A stretch of DNA of 64,000 bases from JALZVT01 sp039029135 (GTDB lineage: Bacteria > Pseudomonadota > Gammaproteobacteria > Pseudomonadales > Azotimanducaceae). Within the stretch, counting starts at the first letter, position 1. Every line of letters begins with the position of its first letter. Under the pieces are notes generated by a model. The model did not search any database. It was not told the origin of the DNA and was given only the letters and a program-made list of their open reading frames with translations. The stretch spans positions 40,522 through 104,521 of the forward strand of contig JBCCGT010000020.1 of NCBI GenBank assembly GCA_039029135.1, read 5' to 3'. The position numbers and the translations under genes were made by a program. Of this stretch, positions 54,906 through 63,903 are shown piece by piece.

Positions 54906-56624
54906 ATGCCCCCTGCCCAGGACCGTCACGACACACCTGCCCCGGCGCGCAATCTGATTCTCGTCATCGCCGCGCTGCAGGGCGTTGCCCTGTACGCGCT
55001 GAGCCGGGCGTTCGAGCACAAACTTTGGCCCTACGGTGAACCCGGGTGGAGTGTGCCGCTGTGGGCCATCGCGCTGCTGATGCCGCTATTTGCGCAGCTC
55101 AGCGCAACCCGCACCAACGGCGTCGCGCTCGCGCGGGTGGGCGCCGGGCTCACACTGGCGCTCGGCCTGCTCGGCACCTACATCGGGCAGCAGATGATCG
55201 TCTCGGATTCCAACGCGCGGACGGGCACTATTGCGCTCGGCTTCGGCGTCAGCGTAACGATCGCCGTGTTCATAGGGCTGATCTTCGCCCAGCGCGGTCC
55301 GCTCGGCGGCGGCGAATCGCGCGACTACGCGACGCTGTTCATGCTGTCCTGGCGCAACTTCCTGACCGGCACGCTGGCCGGCCTGTTCGTCCTTGGCGTG
55401 TGGCTGATCCTGCTGCTCTGGGGCGGGCTGTTCGACGTCATCGGCATCGACTTTTTTCGCACGCTGTTTCGCGAGAGCTGGTTCTATATTCCCGTGCTGA
55501 GCGTCGCGTTCGGTCTGGGCGTGCTGATTTTTCGCAGCCTGGATCGCATCATCGACAGCATCACGCGGCTGTTGGAGGGGCTGTTTCGCCTGCTGCTGCC
55601 GCTGATCGTCGCGTTGACCATCGCCTTCACGGGCACCCTACCGTTCGTCGGGTTGCAGCCGCTGTGGGACACGGGCAGCGGCACCTTCCTGCTGATCGCG
55701 CTGCTCGCCGGTTTGCTGTTCGCGCTGAACGCGGTCTATCAGGACGGCGCCGGTGGCGTCTATCCGCGGCCGCTCGCGTGGGCCATCTGCCTGGGCGTGG
55801 TCGTGCTGCCGCTGATCGCAGCACTCGCCGGCTACGGCCTGTGGCTGCGCATTGCTCAGCACGGACTGAGCGTCGAGCGCTGCTGGGGACTGCTCGTGTG
55901 GGCCTTCTTAAGCCTGTTCGGCGTCGGCTATTTCTGGGCCGTGGTGCGCTCGCGGCTCGGTTGGATAGAGCGGCTCGCGCAAACCAACGTCGCGCTGGGG
56001 ATCGCGCTCGCCGCGGTGCTCACGCTGACCAGCACGCCGCTGCTCGACTTTCGCAAACTGACGCTCGCAAGCCAGCTCGCCCGCGTCGAGAGCGGCACCA
56101 TCGACTGGTATGAGTTCGATGCCTGCTACGTTCACAGCGAGCTTGGCACCCCGGGGCAGCGTCTGTTGGCGGCACAGTCCGCGGCGGGCAACATCGACCA
56201 AAAACACTTCGACGTGCGCTATTGCAGCATGCGCGGCTATCGAAAGGCGGTCCCGGAAGAACGCATCCGTACCTTCCCGCCAGGCACGCCGATACCTGCT
56301 GGCCTGCTGCAGACCATCAACGACAGCTACCGAGTTGGCGGCGCGTCCGACTACGCGCTGGTCAAGATCAGGCTGAACAGCAGCGACGAACAGGACGACT
56401 ACGTGCTGCTCGAGCTGGAGGGGAACTGGGCCAAAGCGCGTCTGTATAGCCGCAACACTGCAGACGCATCGCCCGCGTGGATCGAGCGCAGCATGCGGCG
56501 CAAGCTATACAGTGAAGAAGGCCACGCCGCGCTGTTGCAGGCGCTGGAACGCGGCGCGTATGCGGCCGAGCCGCCCGAGTTTCGGGATTTCGTGATTGAC
56601 GGGGAGCGATACCGCGTGGAGTGA
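54906..56624 (+). CDS. DUF4153-type polytopic membrane protein
   Basis: 572 residues from ATG 54906, with about eleven hydrophobic helices in the first 390 residues and a soluble C-terminal domain of about 170 residues. RDYATLFMLSWRNFLTGTLAGLFVLGVWLILLLWGGLF resembles the DUF4153 family. Function unknown. The open frame extends upstream to 54534, but no helix or homology lies there. Confidence 0.75.
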   Translation: MPPAQDRHDTPAPARNLILVIAALQGVALYALSRAFEHKLWPYGEPGWSVPLWAIALLMPLFAQLSATRTNGVALARVGAGLTLALGLLGTYIGQQMIVSDSNARTGTIALGFGVSVTIAVFIGLIFAQRGPLGGGESRDYATLFMLSWRNFLTGTLAGLFVLGVWLILLLWGGLFDVIGIDFFRTLFRESWFYIPVLSVAFGLGVLIFRSLDRIIDSITRLLEGLFRLLLPLIVALTIAFTGTLPFVGLQPLWDTGSGTFLLIALLAGLLFALNAVYQDGAGGVYPRPLAWAICLGVVVLPLIAALAGYGLWLRIAQHGLSVERCWGLLVWAFLSLFGVGYFWAVVRSRLGWIERLAQTNVALGIALAAVLTLTSTPLLDFRKLTLASQLARVESGTIDWYEFDACYVHSELGTPGQRLLAAQSAAGNIDQKHFDVRYCSMRGYRKAVPEERIRTFPPGTPIPAGLLQTINDSYRVGGASDYALVKIRLNSSDEQDDYVLLELEGNWAKARLYSRNTADASPAWIERSMRRKLYSEEGHAALLQALERGAYAAEPPEFRDFVIDGERYRVE

Positions 56625-56656
56625 TTCAGCGCCCAGGCGCGCGTGGCACTCACACC

Positions 56657-57769
56657 TCAGATGAACGGCAGCGGCGTAATCGTCGCCGTGGCGACACCGT
56701 CGGGACCTTCGACTTCGACGACCGCCTGCGCATCGGCGACCGCGCGGTCGATCTGGGCCAGGCCGATCGTTCGTCGTAAGCGATGGGAGAACACAGCAGT
56801 GCTCAGCGTACCCACCGACTCGCCCTCGAGCAGGACCGGCAGCCGCGTCCCCAGAGACCAGTCGTCTCGCGCTGCGGCGTCGATGTAAAGCCCGACCAAC
56901 AGCCGCTTGGGTCCTCCTGCCGCGACGACCCGCTGCAGCGCCGCCTTGCCGATGTAGTCCACGTCGGTATCGATGTCGACATAGCGCGCCATGCCGGCCT
57001 CGAGGGGATTCGAATCCGGCGTCGTATCGCCGCCAAAGGACAGCAAGCCGCTCTCCACGCGCTCAACATGGTTGGGCGCACCAGGTCCGATGTCGTATTT
57101 GGCACCCGCCGCCATCACCTTCGCATACAGCTCGTTGCCGCGGCTGCCGTCCTGTAGGAACAATTCGAACCCGCCCTGGCGACTCCATCCCGAGCGGCAC
57201 AGCACCAGCGGAATGCCGTCAAGATCAGTCTCGACAAAACGAAAGTGCCGAATCGCGCGACTTTTCTCGCCAAACAGATCCGCGACCAGGTCTTCCGCGA
57301 GCGGTCCCTGCAGCGCCAGCGGCGATACGTCCGGCTCGAAGACCCGCACGTCGAAGCCCCGCTCAGCCGCCACGGCGCGACACCACAGCAACATGGCGCT
57401 GTCGGCCAGCGAAAACCAGTAGCGATCGTCCGCCAGCTTCAGCAGCACGGGGTCGTTGAGGATGCGGCCCTCGTGATCGCACATCGCCACGTACTTGCCG
57501 CGGCCGGCGCGCATGCCGGTGAGGTCGCGCGCCGTCAAAACCTGCACGCAGGCGTGCGCATCGGGACCGATGACCTCCACCTGGCGCTCCACAGAGACAT
57601 CCCAGATCGCCACACCGTTCAGCAGCCGGTCGTATTCCGCCCGCAGATCGCCGTAGGACGTGGGCAGCAGCATCTGGTTGTAGACGGAGAGATCGGTCAT
57701 GCCCGCCGCGACGGTGGAGTCGAAGTAGGGCGTCAGCCGAATCCGCGGTGAAAAAGTCAGACGATTCAT
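56657..57769 (-). CDS. dmdA: DmdA-like THF-dependent demethylase (GcvT superfamily)
   Basis: Folate-dependent methyl transferase of the aminomethyltransferase fold. In 370 residues segments such as VYNQMLLPTSYGDL, VAIWDVSVERQVEVIG, GRILNDPVLLKLADDRYWFSLADS and APNHVERVESGLLSFGGD closely follow the pattern I know for DMSP demethylase DmdA of marine bacteria, more than for GcvT or sarcosine dehydrogenase. The gene stands alone, without dmdBCD beside it. The superfamily is secure; the DMSP substrate is inferred. Confidence 0.75.
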   Translation of the reverse strand: MNRLTFSPRIRLTPYFDSTVAAGMTDLSVYNQMLLPTSYGDLRAEYDRLLNGVAIWDVSVERQVEVIGPDAHACVQVLTARDLTGMRAGRGKYVAMCDHEGRILNDPVLLKLADDRYWFSLADSAMLLWCRAVAAERGFDVRVFEPDVSPLALQGPLAEDLVADLFGEKSRAIRHFRFVETDLDGIPLVLCRSGWSRQGGFELFLQDGSRGNELYAKVMAAGAKYDIGPGAPNHVERVESGLLSFGGDTTPDSNPLEAGMARYVDIDTDVDYIGKAALQRVVAAGGPKRLLVGLYIDAAARDDWSLGTRLPVLLEGESVGTLSTAVFSHRLRRTIGLAQIDRAVADAQAVVEVEGPDGVATATITPLPFI

Positions 57770-57941
57770 GCGCGGAGTGTGCCCGCGCGGGCCGCGTGCA
57801 GATGTTCACAACACGACGACCGGTGGCGCTGTTTGCGCCATCGCAGGCGTCGTTAAAGGGGCGCGAAACGACTTCTTCACGCGTCAGTTACAGGCCGTAG
57901 ACCATGCTGCGACGACTTATTCGTTTCCAGGTGTCTGGCTC

Positions 57942-58805
57942 GTGTCGATACCAGATCCATCCCCATCTACCGCACCGATCGGCGCCATTTCAGTAGCGCC
58001 CTGGCGTCAGATTCCCGGCGCGACGGCGTTCGAGATCCTGCGCGTCCGACATCGCCCGTGGGCTGACAGCGCGCTCGCGAGCCTCGCGCTCGCCGTGCTG
58101 TGCCTGCTGCTGTCCGCGCTGGACACACGCTCACTGCACGACGTCAGCGTCTGGAGCAAGCCCGCCAAGTTCGCGCTGTCGATGACCGTGCTGTTCGGCA
58201 GCCTCGCCTGGTTCGCCCGCGAGTTGCCCGACGACTATTTCGCAAGGCGCACGGGCAGCGCGGTGACGCAGATCCTGTGCTGGAGCGCCTGGCTGGAGAT
58301 GCTCTACATCTGCGTGCAGGCCGCGCGCGGCGAAGCGTCCCACTACAACGACAGCAGCGAGCTGACGCGCCTGCTGTATGGCGCGATGGCCTGGCTCGCG
58401 ATCGCGCTGGTCGCGGCCTGCGCCTGGCTGGGTGCCGCGGTGCTGCGTCACCGCGGCACGGCAGAGCCCTATGCGTTCGGCGTCGGGCTGGGGCTGCTGC
58501 TGACGTGTGCGCTAGGTGGCGGTTTCGGCCTGTACCTCGGCAGTCAGGGCGGTCACTGGGTGGGCGCACCCGCGACGGATAGCGGCGGGCTGCCGCTGGT
58601 CGGCTGGTCGCGCGCGGGCGGCGACCTGCGCGTCGCGCACTTCTTCGGCATACACGCCCTGCAGGCGCTGCCGCTGATCGGCTGGGGTGTGGCCAGGCTG
58701 CGACTCGCCCACGGCGACCTGCTGGTGCTCGCGGCGGCGCTGGTCTACACCGCGTTTACTGCCGCGACCTTCGTGCAGGCGGTCGCCGGACGGCCGTTTC
58801 TCTAG
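57942..58805 (+). CDS. Uncharacterised polytopic membrane protein
   Basis: About 287 residues from GTG 57942, with seven or so hydrophobic helices (for example LASLALAVLCLLLSAL and GAMAWLAIALVAACAWLGAAVL) and a SVWSKPAKFALSM motif. The open frame begins at 57768, overlapping the dmdA start, and the true start is uncertain; no clear ribosome binding site is visible. I do not recognise the family. Function unknown. Confidence 0.65.
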   Translation: MSIPDPSPSTAPIGAISVAPWRQIPGATAFEILRVRHRPWADSALASLALAVLCLLLSALDTRSLHDVSVWSKPAKFALSMTVLFGSLAWFARELPDDYFARRTGSAVTQILCWSAWLEMLYICVQAARGEASHYNDSSELTRLLYGAMAWLAIALVAACAWLGAAVLRHRGTAEPYAFGVGLGLLLTCALGGGFGLYLGSQGGHWVGAPATDSGGLPLVGWSRAGGDLRVAHFFGIHALQALPLIGWGVARLRLAHGDLLVLAAALVYTAFTAATFVQAVAGRPFL

Positions 58806-58824
58806 CCGCGCAGCTTCTGAACCG

Positions 58825-60477
58825 CTAGCGCTGCAGCGGTGCGCGCGTCCCCAGCACCACCGGCGGGTTGGGATGCTGCTCGTCGTCGAAGGGCGCCGGT
58901 TCGCCGAACGCCGCCGCCAGCTCGTGCAGGCGACGCGAGATGTCGCGCGCCTGGTCGCGACTGGCCGCGTCGGGAAACTCATAGTTCGGCTCGTTAGCGA
59001 ACAGCGCCGCGAGCTGCGACGCATCGAAGTCCGCGCCCACCGCGACCTGAAAATCCTGCAGCAGTTCGACGAGCGCGCTCATGCCTGAACGATAGCGCGC
59101 CCAGGTGTGGCCCCTGCGGGACATGGTGTCGTTGGAGTCGGGATCGGCGAAGCGCTCCGCCAGCCGGCGGCCGGCCTCACGACCGCGCGCCACCAGCGCG
59201 TCGATCATCGCGGGCGGCATGTCGACGTTGGTGCCGCCCTCGTCCGCTTCCGTGTCGAGCCAGATCTCTGCGACTCGATCGCGATAGCCCGGCAGCTTCA
59301 GGAACGAGTTGTCGTGCCAGTTCTGCGCACTGCCGAAGATCGCGCCGACGAAACCCAGCAGCGAGCCGGTGGGATCGTCGCGCAGAAACTTGGACCACAG
59401 ATCCGAGACGTCCCGACGATCCGCAGCCAGGTGCACGAGGCTGGCGTCCAGCCCGCGCCGGCTCCGGTTCGGTCGCTTCTCCTGCAGGGTGAGGCCGAGC
59501 GTCGGCCAGCGCGCGTACAGGGCGTCGAATATGTGAATCGGGAAGTTGCTGGTGATGCCGCCGTCGCTGAACAGCACGCGCTCCAGCGGCTCGCCCGGCT
59601 CGTGCACGTTGGCCGACCACAGCGGCACCAGCGAAAAGAGCAGTGGAAAGCTGAGGCTCATGCGCGCCGCGCAGATGATCGGCAGATCCACCCGCGGCAG
59701 CGGCAGCTTGCCGTCGCGGCGCAGCCAGTCGGAGTCGATGTCCGCCGACGAGGCGACGACCTGGCTCACGACGCTCGACGGAAACAGCCGCCGCCACTCC
59801 GCCTCGTCGAAGGCAAAGATGTTGGTGTCGAACGGAAATTCGAGCGGCCGATTGAACGTCAGGCAGGTGGTCACGGCTCGCAGATCGATGGAGCGCTGGA
59901 CGCCGTCGAACTGATCCGCGAACGCCGCGGGCGGCGGCGCGGCGTGCAGGTCGCGGAAGGTCAGATGCTGACCATCGGGCAGGCCCGCGATGCGGTCGAT
60001 CCAGCCCGACAGCCAGGGCGTGAGCGCATCGTGCGCCATGCCGGAGCTGACACCCATGTCATTGTCGCGCAGCGGCTGAAAAAACTTGCGCCGCGAGCGC
60101 TTGCTGCGCAGCCGCCACACGAGGCCGACTTTGGTGCCGAAGCCGTCCTCGCCCTTGATGAACTTCAGCGCACAGTCGAACAGGGTCTTGGTATCGGGCT
60201 CAGGCGTGAACAGCCGCAGCAGGCGACCTTCGCTTTTCAGCTCATCAACGATCTGCGCGAACATGTCGAACCCGGCGTCGCTGCCGGTGTGGCGCCGCCG
60301 ATACTCCGCGGCGGCAGCCAGTACCGCGGCGATGGCGCCGGCGGAGGTCCCGCCGATGCCGACGAGATGCATGCGCTTCGCGATTTCGACGACGGCGTCC
60401 GGATAAACGACGCCGCTGGCAAGCCCGCCTTTCATGACGAGATCGCAGCAACCGCTGATGGGCTGGGCGGGGGGCAT
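58825..60477 (-). CDS. Patatin-like phospholipase
   Basis: Ser-Asp dyad lipid acyl hydrolase. In 550 residues the oxyanion-hole segment VMKGGLASGVVYP is followed by the nucleophile elbow GTSAG (Ser45), and the catalytic Asp is in FSDGGITSNFP (about residue 300). The length is larger than minimal patatins; residues beyond 330 have no motif I can name. No secretion signal is seen, so a cytoplasmic site is likely. Confidence 0.9.
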   Translation of the reverse strand: MPPAQPISGCCDLVMKGGLASGVVYPDAVVEIAKRMHLVGIGGTSAGAIAAVLAAAAEYRRRHTGSDAGFDMFAQIVDELKSEGRLLRLFTPEPDTKTLFDCALKFIKGEDGFGTKVGLVWRLRSKRSRRKFFQPLRDNDMGVSSGMAHDALTPWLSGWIDRIAGLPDGQHLTFRDLHAAPPPAAFADQFDGVQRSIDLRAVTTCLTFNRPLEFPFDTNIFAFDEAEWRRLFPSSVVSQVVASSADIDSDWLRRDGKLPLPRVDLPIICAARMSLSFPLLFSLVPLWSANVHEPGEPLERVLFSDGGITSNFPIHIFDALYARWPTLGLTLQEKRPNRSRRGLDASLVHLAADRRDVSDLWSKFLRDDPTGSLLGFVGAIFGSAQNWHDNSFLKLPGYRDRVAEIWLDTEADEGGTNVDMPPAMIDALVARGREAGRRLAERFADPDSNDTMSRRGHTWARYRSGMSALVELLQDFQVAVGADFDASQLAALFANEPNYEFPDAASRDQARDISRRLHELAAAFGEPAPFDDEQHPNPPVVLGTRAPLQR

Positions 60478-60644
60478 AACGACACTCCTTGTCGGCAGGA
60501 TCGGATTGAGGTGCGCGGCCAGGCTGGCCGGACACGCCGATCCTATCAGAACCCCCAGTCCGACACCGGCGTGAGAGTCGTTCCACGATCAAAGGAACGC
60601 GGAGCCCTCCGCCGAAGCAACGAAGAACCTAGACCATTGCGCGA
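60478..60644. other. Upstream region of the patatin gene
   Basis: Holds the leader and probably the promoter of the patatin gene (minus strand). No clear promoter hexamers were identified. It grades into the tandem hairpin repeats that start at about 60645; together the gene-free stretch is 304 bp. Confidence 0.4.
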
Positions 60645-60774
60645 AAGCGGAAGCAACTGCGAACGCAGTTGCCAGCATTTCTCGTCTGCAAAGACGAGAA
60701 ATGCATAGACAGAAGCGGAAGCGATTGCGGAGGCAATCGCAAGCTTTTCGCGCCTGCAAGGCGCGAAAAGCATA
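60645..60774. repeat. Two tandem double-hairpin units with compensatory changes
   Basis: Each unit opens with AAGCGGAAGC (60645-60654 and 60713-60722) and contains two hairpins. Unit 1: GCAACTGCG/CGCAGTTGC (60653-60661/60664-60672) and GCATTTCTCGTCT/AGACGAGAAATGC (60675-60687/60692-60704). Unit 2: GCGATTGC/GCAATCGC (60721-60728/60733-60740) and GCTTTTCGCGCC/GGCGCGAAAAGC (60743-60754/60760-60771). Stem sequences differ between units while pairing is kept. It lies just downstream of the acyl-CoA dehydrogenase gene. Confidence 0.85.
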
Positions 60775-60781
60775 AAGGAAA

Positions 60782-61978
60782 CTACTCAGGCAAACCCAGC
60801 ACGCGCTTCGCGATGATGTTCGACTGCACCTCGCTGCTGCCGCCGTAGATCGTCGTGGTCCGCCAGTGCAGGAACTCTTCCGTCGCCTTGATTTCTTCCG
60901 CACTGAAATCCACATCGTCCGCGACGGCATCGGGCGCGCTCAAACCGCGGGAACCCATCAGCTCGCGCTTGAAGTCGGCAGTGTCGCGCTGCAGCGCCGC
61001 ACCAACCAGCTTGAAGATCGAGGTCGCGGCACCCGGGGTGCCCGATTTGTTTTCCTCGTTGACGCGCTTGGCCGTTAGCTGGAAAGCCTCGCGGTGCATG
61101 TTCATGGACAGCACGCGGCGCCGCACGTCGTCGTCATCGATGTGCCCGTGCTTGGTCTCGCCGATGTAGTCCTTCGCGACGCGCACCAGCGTCTTGCCCG
61201 GATCGGAGGCGCGCGCGCCACCGGTCAGCCCACCGATGCCCGAGCGCTCGAACTGCAGCAGGCGCTTGCCGATGGTCCAGCCCTTGTTCAGTTCGCCAAC
61301 CAGATCCTCCTTCTGCGCGATCGCGTCGTCGAAGAAGGTCTCGCAGAACGGCGAAGTTCCCGAGATGAGGCGAATCGGCTTGGTGGTCACGCCCGGCTGG
61401 TCCATGGTCAGCAGCATGAAGCTGATGCCCTCGTGCTTAGGCACGTCGGGATCGGTGCGGACCAGGATGAACATCCAGTCGGCGGTGGCGGCACCCGAGG
61501 TCCAGATCTTCTGGCCATTGATCACATAGTGGTCGCCGCGGTCCTCGGCGCGCGTCTTGAGTGCTGCGAGGTCCGAGCCGGCGTTCGGCTCCGAGTAGCC
61601 CTGGCACCACTGCACCTCGCCGCGGGCGATCTTCGGCACGTGGCGCGCCTTCTGCTCCTCGGTGCCATATTCCAGCAGCGTGGGGCCGATCATCGAGGTG
61701 CCCATGCCCATCAGCGGAGAGCGGGCCTTGAGCTCGCTCATCTCCTCGAACAGCACCTTGGCCTGAGGCGCGCTCAGGCCACCGCCGCCGTACTCGGTGG
61801 GCCAGGTCGGCGCGGTCCAGCCGCGCTCGGCCATGCGCTCGAGCCACAGCGCGGTGTCTTTCTCCAGCACGATCTTGCTTGAGCCATTAGGGATCTGGCC
61901 GGGTCCACGGGCGCCCTTGGGGCAGTTCTTCTTCAGCCACGCGGCGGTCTCGGCGCGGAAATCTTGTAACTCGGACAT
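60782..61978 (-). CDS. Acyl-CoA dehydrogenase
   Basis: FAD-dependent alpha,beta-desaturation of an acyl-CoA. It has 398 residues from ATG 61978, with AAGGAGT 7 nt upstream deciding the start over longer frames. Conserved regions are WCQGYSEPNAGSDLAALKTRAE, YVINGQKIWTSGA and the C-terminal TIYGGSSEVQSNIIAKRVLG. Size and motifs resemble the FadE-type subunits used in CoA-thioester side-chain degradation. Likely partner: the divergent DUF35-thiolase pair. Confidence 0.93.
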   Translation of the reverse strand: MSELQDFRAETAAWLKKNCPKGARGPGQIPNGSSKIVLEKDTALWLERMAERGWTAPTWPTEYGGGGLSAPQAKVLFEEMSELKARSPLMGMGTSMIGPTLLEYGTEEQKARHVPKIARGEVQWCQGYSEPNAGSDLAALKTRAEDRGDHYVINGQKIWTSGAATADWMFILVRTDPDVPKHEGISFMLLTMDQPGVTTKPIRLISGTSPFCETFFDDAIAQKEDLVGELNKGWTIGKRLLQFERSGIGGLTGGARASDPGKTLVRVAKDYIGETKHGHIDDDDVRRRVLSMNMHREAFQLTAKRVNEENKSGTPGAATSIFKLVGAALQRDTADFKRELMGSRGLSAPDAVADDVDFSAEEIKATEEFLHWRTTTIYGGSSEVQSNIIAKRVLGLPE

Positions 61979-62059
61979 CGGGGACTCCTTGGGACCAGAC
62001 CGGCGCGGCGGGGACAGCTTGAACGCAACACGGCCGGTTATCGACTGCACAGCCCATCG

Positions 62060-62088
62060 ACTTTAGGTGGCCGTCCGCGCCGGCGCAA
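62060..62088 (-). promoter_or_regulatory. Candidate sigma-70 promoter of the acyl-CoA dehydrogenase
   Basis: On the minus strand TTGCGC (62083-62088) and TAAAGT (62060-62065) are 17 bp apart, which would give a leader of about 75 nt ending at the AAGGAGT ribosome binding site. Confidence 0.45.
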
Positions 62089-62240
62089 TCGAGTCCGACC
62101 AGAAATTCGCCACGCGCGCCGGGTTCCTGGGTGCATCCTGCCCGATCACACCGAGCCGTTTTCTCCTGCGGCGGCCGGTTTTCCACCTGTTTCGATCCAT
62201 GTCCGGGTCGCTGCTCGATACCAGCCTAGAGCAGGCCTTT

Positions 62241-62268
62241 TTGATTCCCTTGGCCAAACCGGTATCTT
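62241..62268 (+). promoter_or_regulatory. Candidate promoter of the DUF35-thiolase pair
   Basis: TTGATT (62241-62246) and TATCTT (62263-62268) are spaced by 16 bp, about 30 bp ahead of the DUF35 start codon; GGGAGG lies about 8 nt upstream of that ATG. The 319-bp gap 61979-62297 holds both divergent promoters and nothing else that I recognise. Confidence 0.4.
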
Positions 62269-62297
62269 TAAGGTTCATTGAGAGGGAGGTTGAGACG

Positions 62298-62717
62298 ATG
62301 AGCGAACAGCCACTACCGGCGGTTCCATTCCTGAAGATTCCCGAGAACGCGGACCCGTACCTCGAGGGTTACAAGTGCGGCGCCTGCGGCGTGATCTTCC
62401 TCGGCAAGCGCAGCGTGTGCTCCAAGTGCCACGCCCGCGACCAGATGAACCCGGTGACGCTGGCGCAAACCGGCAAGCTGTACTCGTATTCCATCGTGCA
62501 CCGGTCGTTTCCCGGCATCGAGGTGCCCTACATCTCTGCCATCGTCGATCTGGACGACGGCGCGACGGTGAAGGGCAACCTGATCGGCGTCGAGCCCGAC
62601 CCCGAGGCCATCGAGTTCGGCATGGAGGTCGAGGTCGTGTTCGACGACGCGCTCGGGCGCAAGGACAGCGACGGCAATTCCTATCTCGCGTACTTCTTCA
62701 AACCCAAGGCAGCTTAA
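62298..62717 (+). CDS. DUF35 OB-fold acyl-CoA-associated protein
   Basis: 139 residues. A rubredoxin-like zinc ribbon (CGACGVIFLGKRSVCSKC, about residues 28-46) precedes an OB-fold domain (KLYSYSIVHRSF... VKGNLIGV). DUF35 proteins are obligate partners of thiolase-like enzymes, where they help position the CoA substrate. ATG 62298 follows a GGGAGG ribosome binding site. The thiolase gene follows after 40 bp. Confidence 0.92.
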   Translation: MSEQPLPAVPFLKIPENADPYLEGYKCGACGVIFLGKRSVCSKCHARDQMNPVTLAQTGKLYSYSIVHRSFPGIEVPYISAIVDLDDGATVKGNLIGVEPDPEAIEFGMEVEVVFDDALGRKDSDGNSYLAYFFKPKAA

Positions 62718-62757
62718 TCAGGCAGGCCGATAGTCGGCCCGCAAGAGGAGAGATCAC

Positions 62758-63900
62758 ATGACAGACGCATACATAGTTGGCGTGGACATGATCAAGTTCG
62801 GCCGCTTCCCCGACCGTACGGTGCCTCAGATCGGCGCGGAGGCCGCGCTGCTGGCGCTGGACGACTGCGGGCTGGGCATCGGCGACATGCAGGCGCTGTA
62901 CTGCGGCAACCTTGGCCAGGCGAGCGGCATGGTCGGCCAGCGCATCCTGCAGGAGATCGGCCAGACCGGCGTGCCGGTGGTCAACGTCTCCAACGCCTGC
63001 GCGACCGGCGCCACCGCGTTCCGCGAGGCCTGGACGTCCGTGAAGGCGGGCCTGTACGACGTGGTGCTGGCGGTGGGCGTCGAGCAGATGGGCAAGGGCC
63101 TGCTCGGCGGCGCCGGCGGCGCGAAGGGCATTCCGAAAGAAGGCCTGTTCGGTTCCGGCACCATGCCGGCCGTGTTCGCGGAAGCGGGCATGGAGCACGC
63201 CAGCAAGTACGGCACGACCTTCGAGCAGTTCGCCAAGGTGTCGGTGAAGAACCACCACCACTCGACCCTGAATCCGAAGGCGATGTACCAGATCGAAACG
63301 CCGCTCGAGACGGTCATGAACGCCGAGATGATCTCCTATCCCAACACCAAGCTGATGTGCTCGGTGAACGTTGACGGCTCGGCGGCCGCCGTGATCTGCA
63401 GCGAGGCCAAGGCGAAGGAGCTGGGCCTGATGGATCGCGCCGTGAAGGTGCGCGCCTCGGTGCTGACCTCCGATCCCTATCAGGAGCGCGATCTGGTCAT
63501 GCCCGACGTCAATAGCTGCACGCGACTCGCGGCCAAGCAGGCCTACGAGATGGCCGGCATCGGGCCGGAAGACGTCGACCTGGTGGAGCTGCACGACTGC
63601 TTCGCGACCGCCGAGATCCTGCACTACGAGAACCTCGGCCTGTGCAAGGACGGCGAGGCGGGACGCCTGATCGACGAGGGCGAGGTGGCGCTCGGCGGGC
63701 GCGTGCCGGTCAACGTCTCCGGCGGCCTGCTGTCGAAAGGCCACCCGCTGGGTGCCACCGGCATCGCCAACATCTATGAGGTGTCGACACATCTGCGCGG
63801 CGAAGCCGGCAAGCGCCAGGTCGAGGGCGCACGCATCGGCCTGACCCACGTGATCGGCCTGGGCAGCGCCTGCGGCATCCACGTGCTGGAGAAGGTATAG
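62758..63900 (+). CDS. Thiolase-family protein (SCP-2/lipid-transfer type)
   Basis: 380 residues of the SCP2-thiolase/lipid-transfer-protein group. The nucleophile position is Cys81 in NVSNACATGATAF; ELHDCFATAE carries the His region; SGGLLSKGHPLGATG the second His motif; GSACGIHVLEKV a C-terminal Cys. Because these residues are retained it could be a true 3-ketoacyl-CoA thiolase, unlike Ltp2-type retro-aldolases that have lost them. Paired with DUF35. AGGAG precedes the ATG. Confidence 0.92.
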   Translation: MTDAYIVGVDMIKFGRFPDRTVPQIGAEAALLALDDCGLGIGDMQALYCGNLGQASGMVGQRILQEIGQTGVPVVNVSNACATGATAFREAWTSVKAGLYDVVLAVGVEQMGKGLLGGAGGAKGIPKEGLFGSGTMPAVFAEAGMEHASKYGTTFEQFAKVSVKNHHHSTLNPKAMYQIETPLETVMNAEMISYPNTKLMCSVNVDGSAAAVICSEAKAKELGLMDRAVKVRASVLTSDPYQERDLVMPDVNSCTRLAAKQAYEMAGIGPEDVDLVELHDCFATAEILHYENLGLCKDGEAGRLIDEGEVALGGRVPVNVSGGLLSKGHPLGATGIANIYEVSTHLRGEAGKRQVEGARIGLTHVIGLGSACGIHVLEKV

Positions 63901-63903
63901 CCA

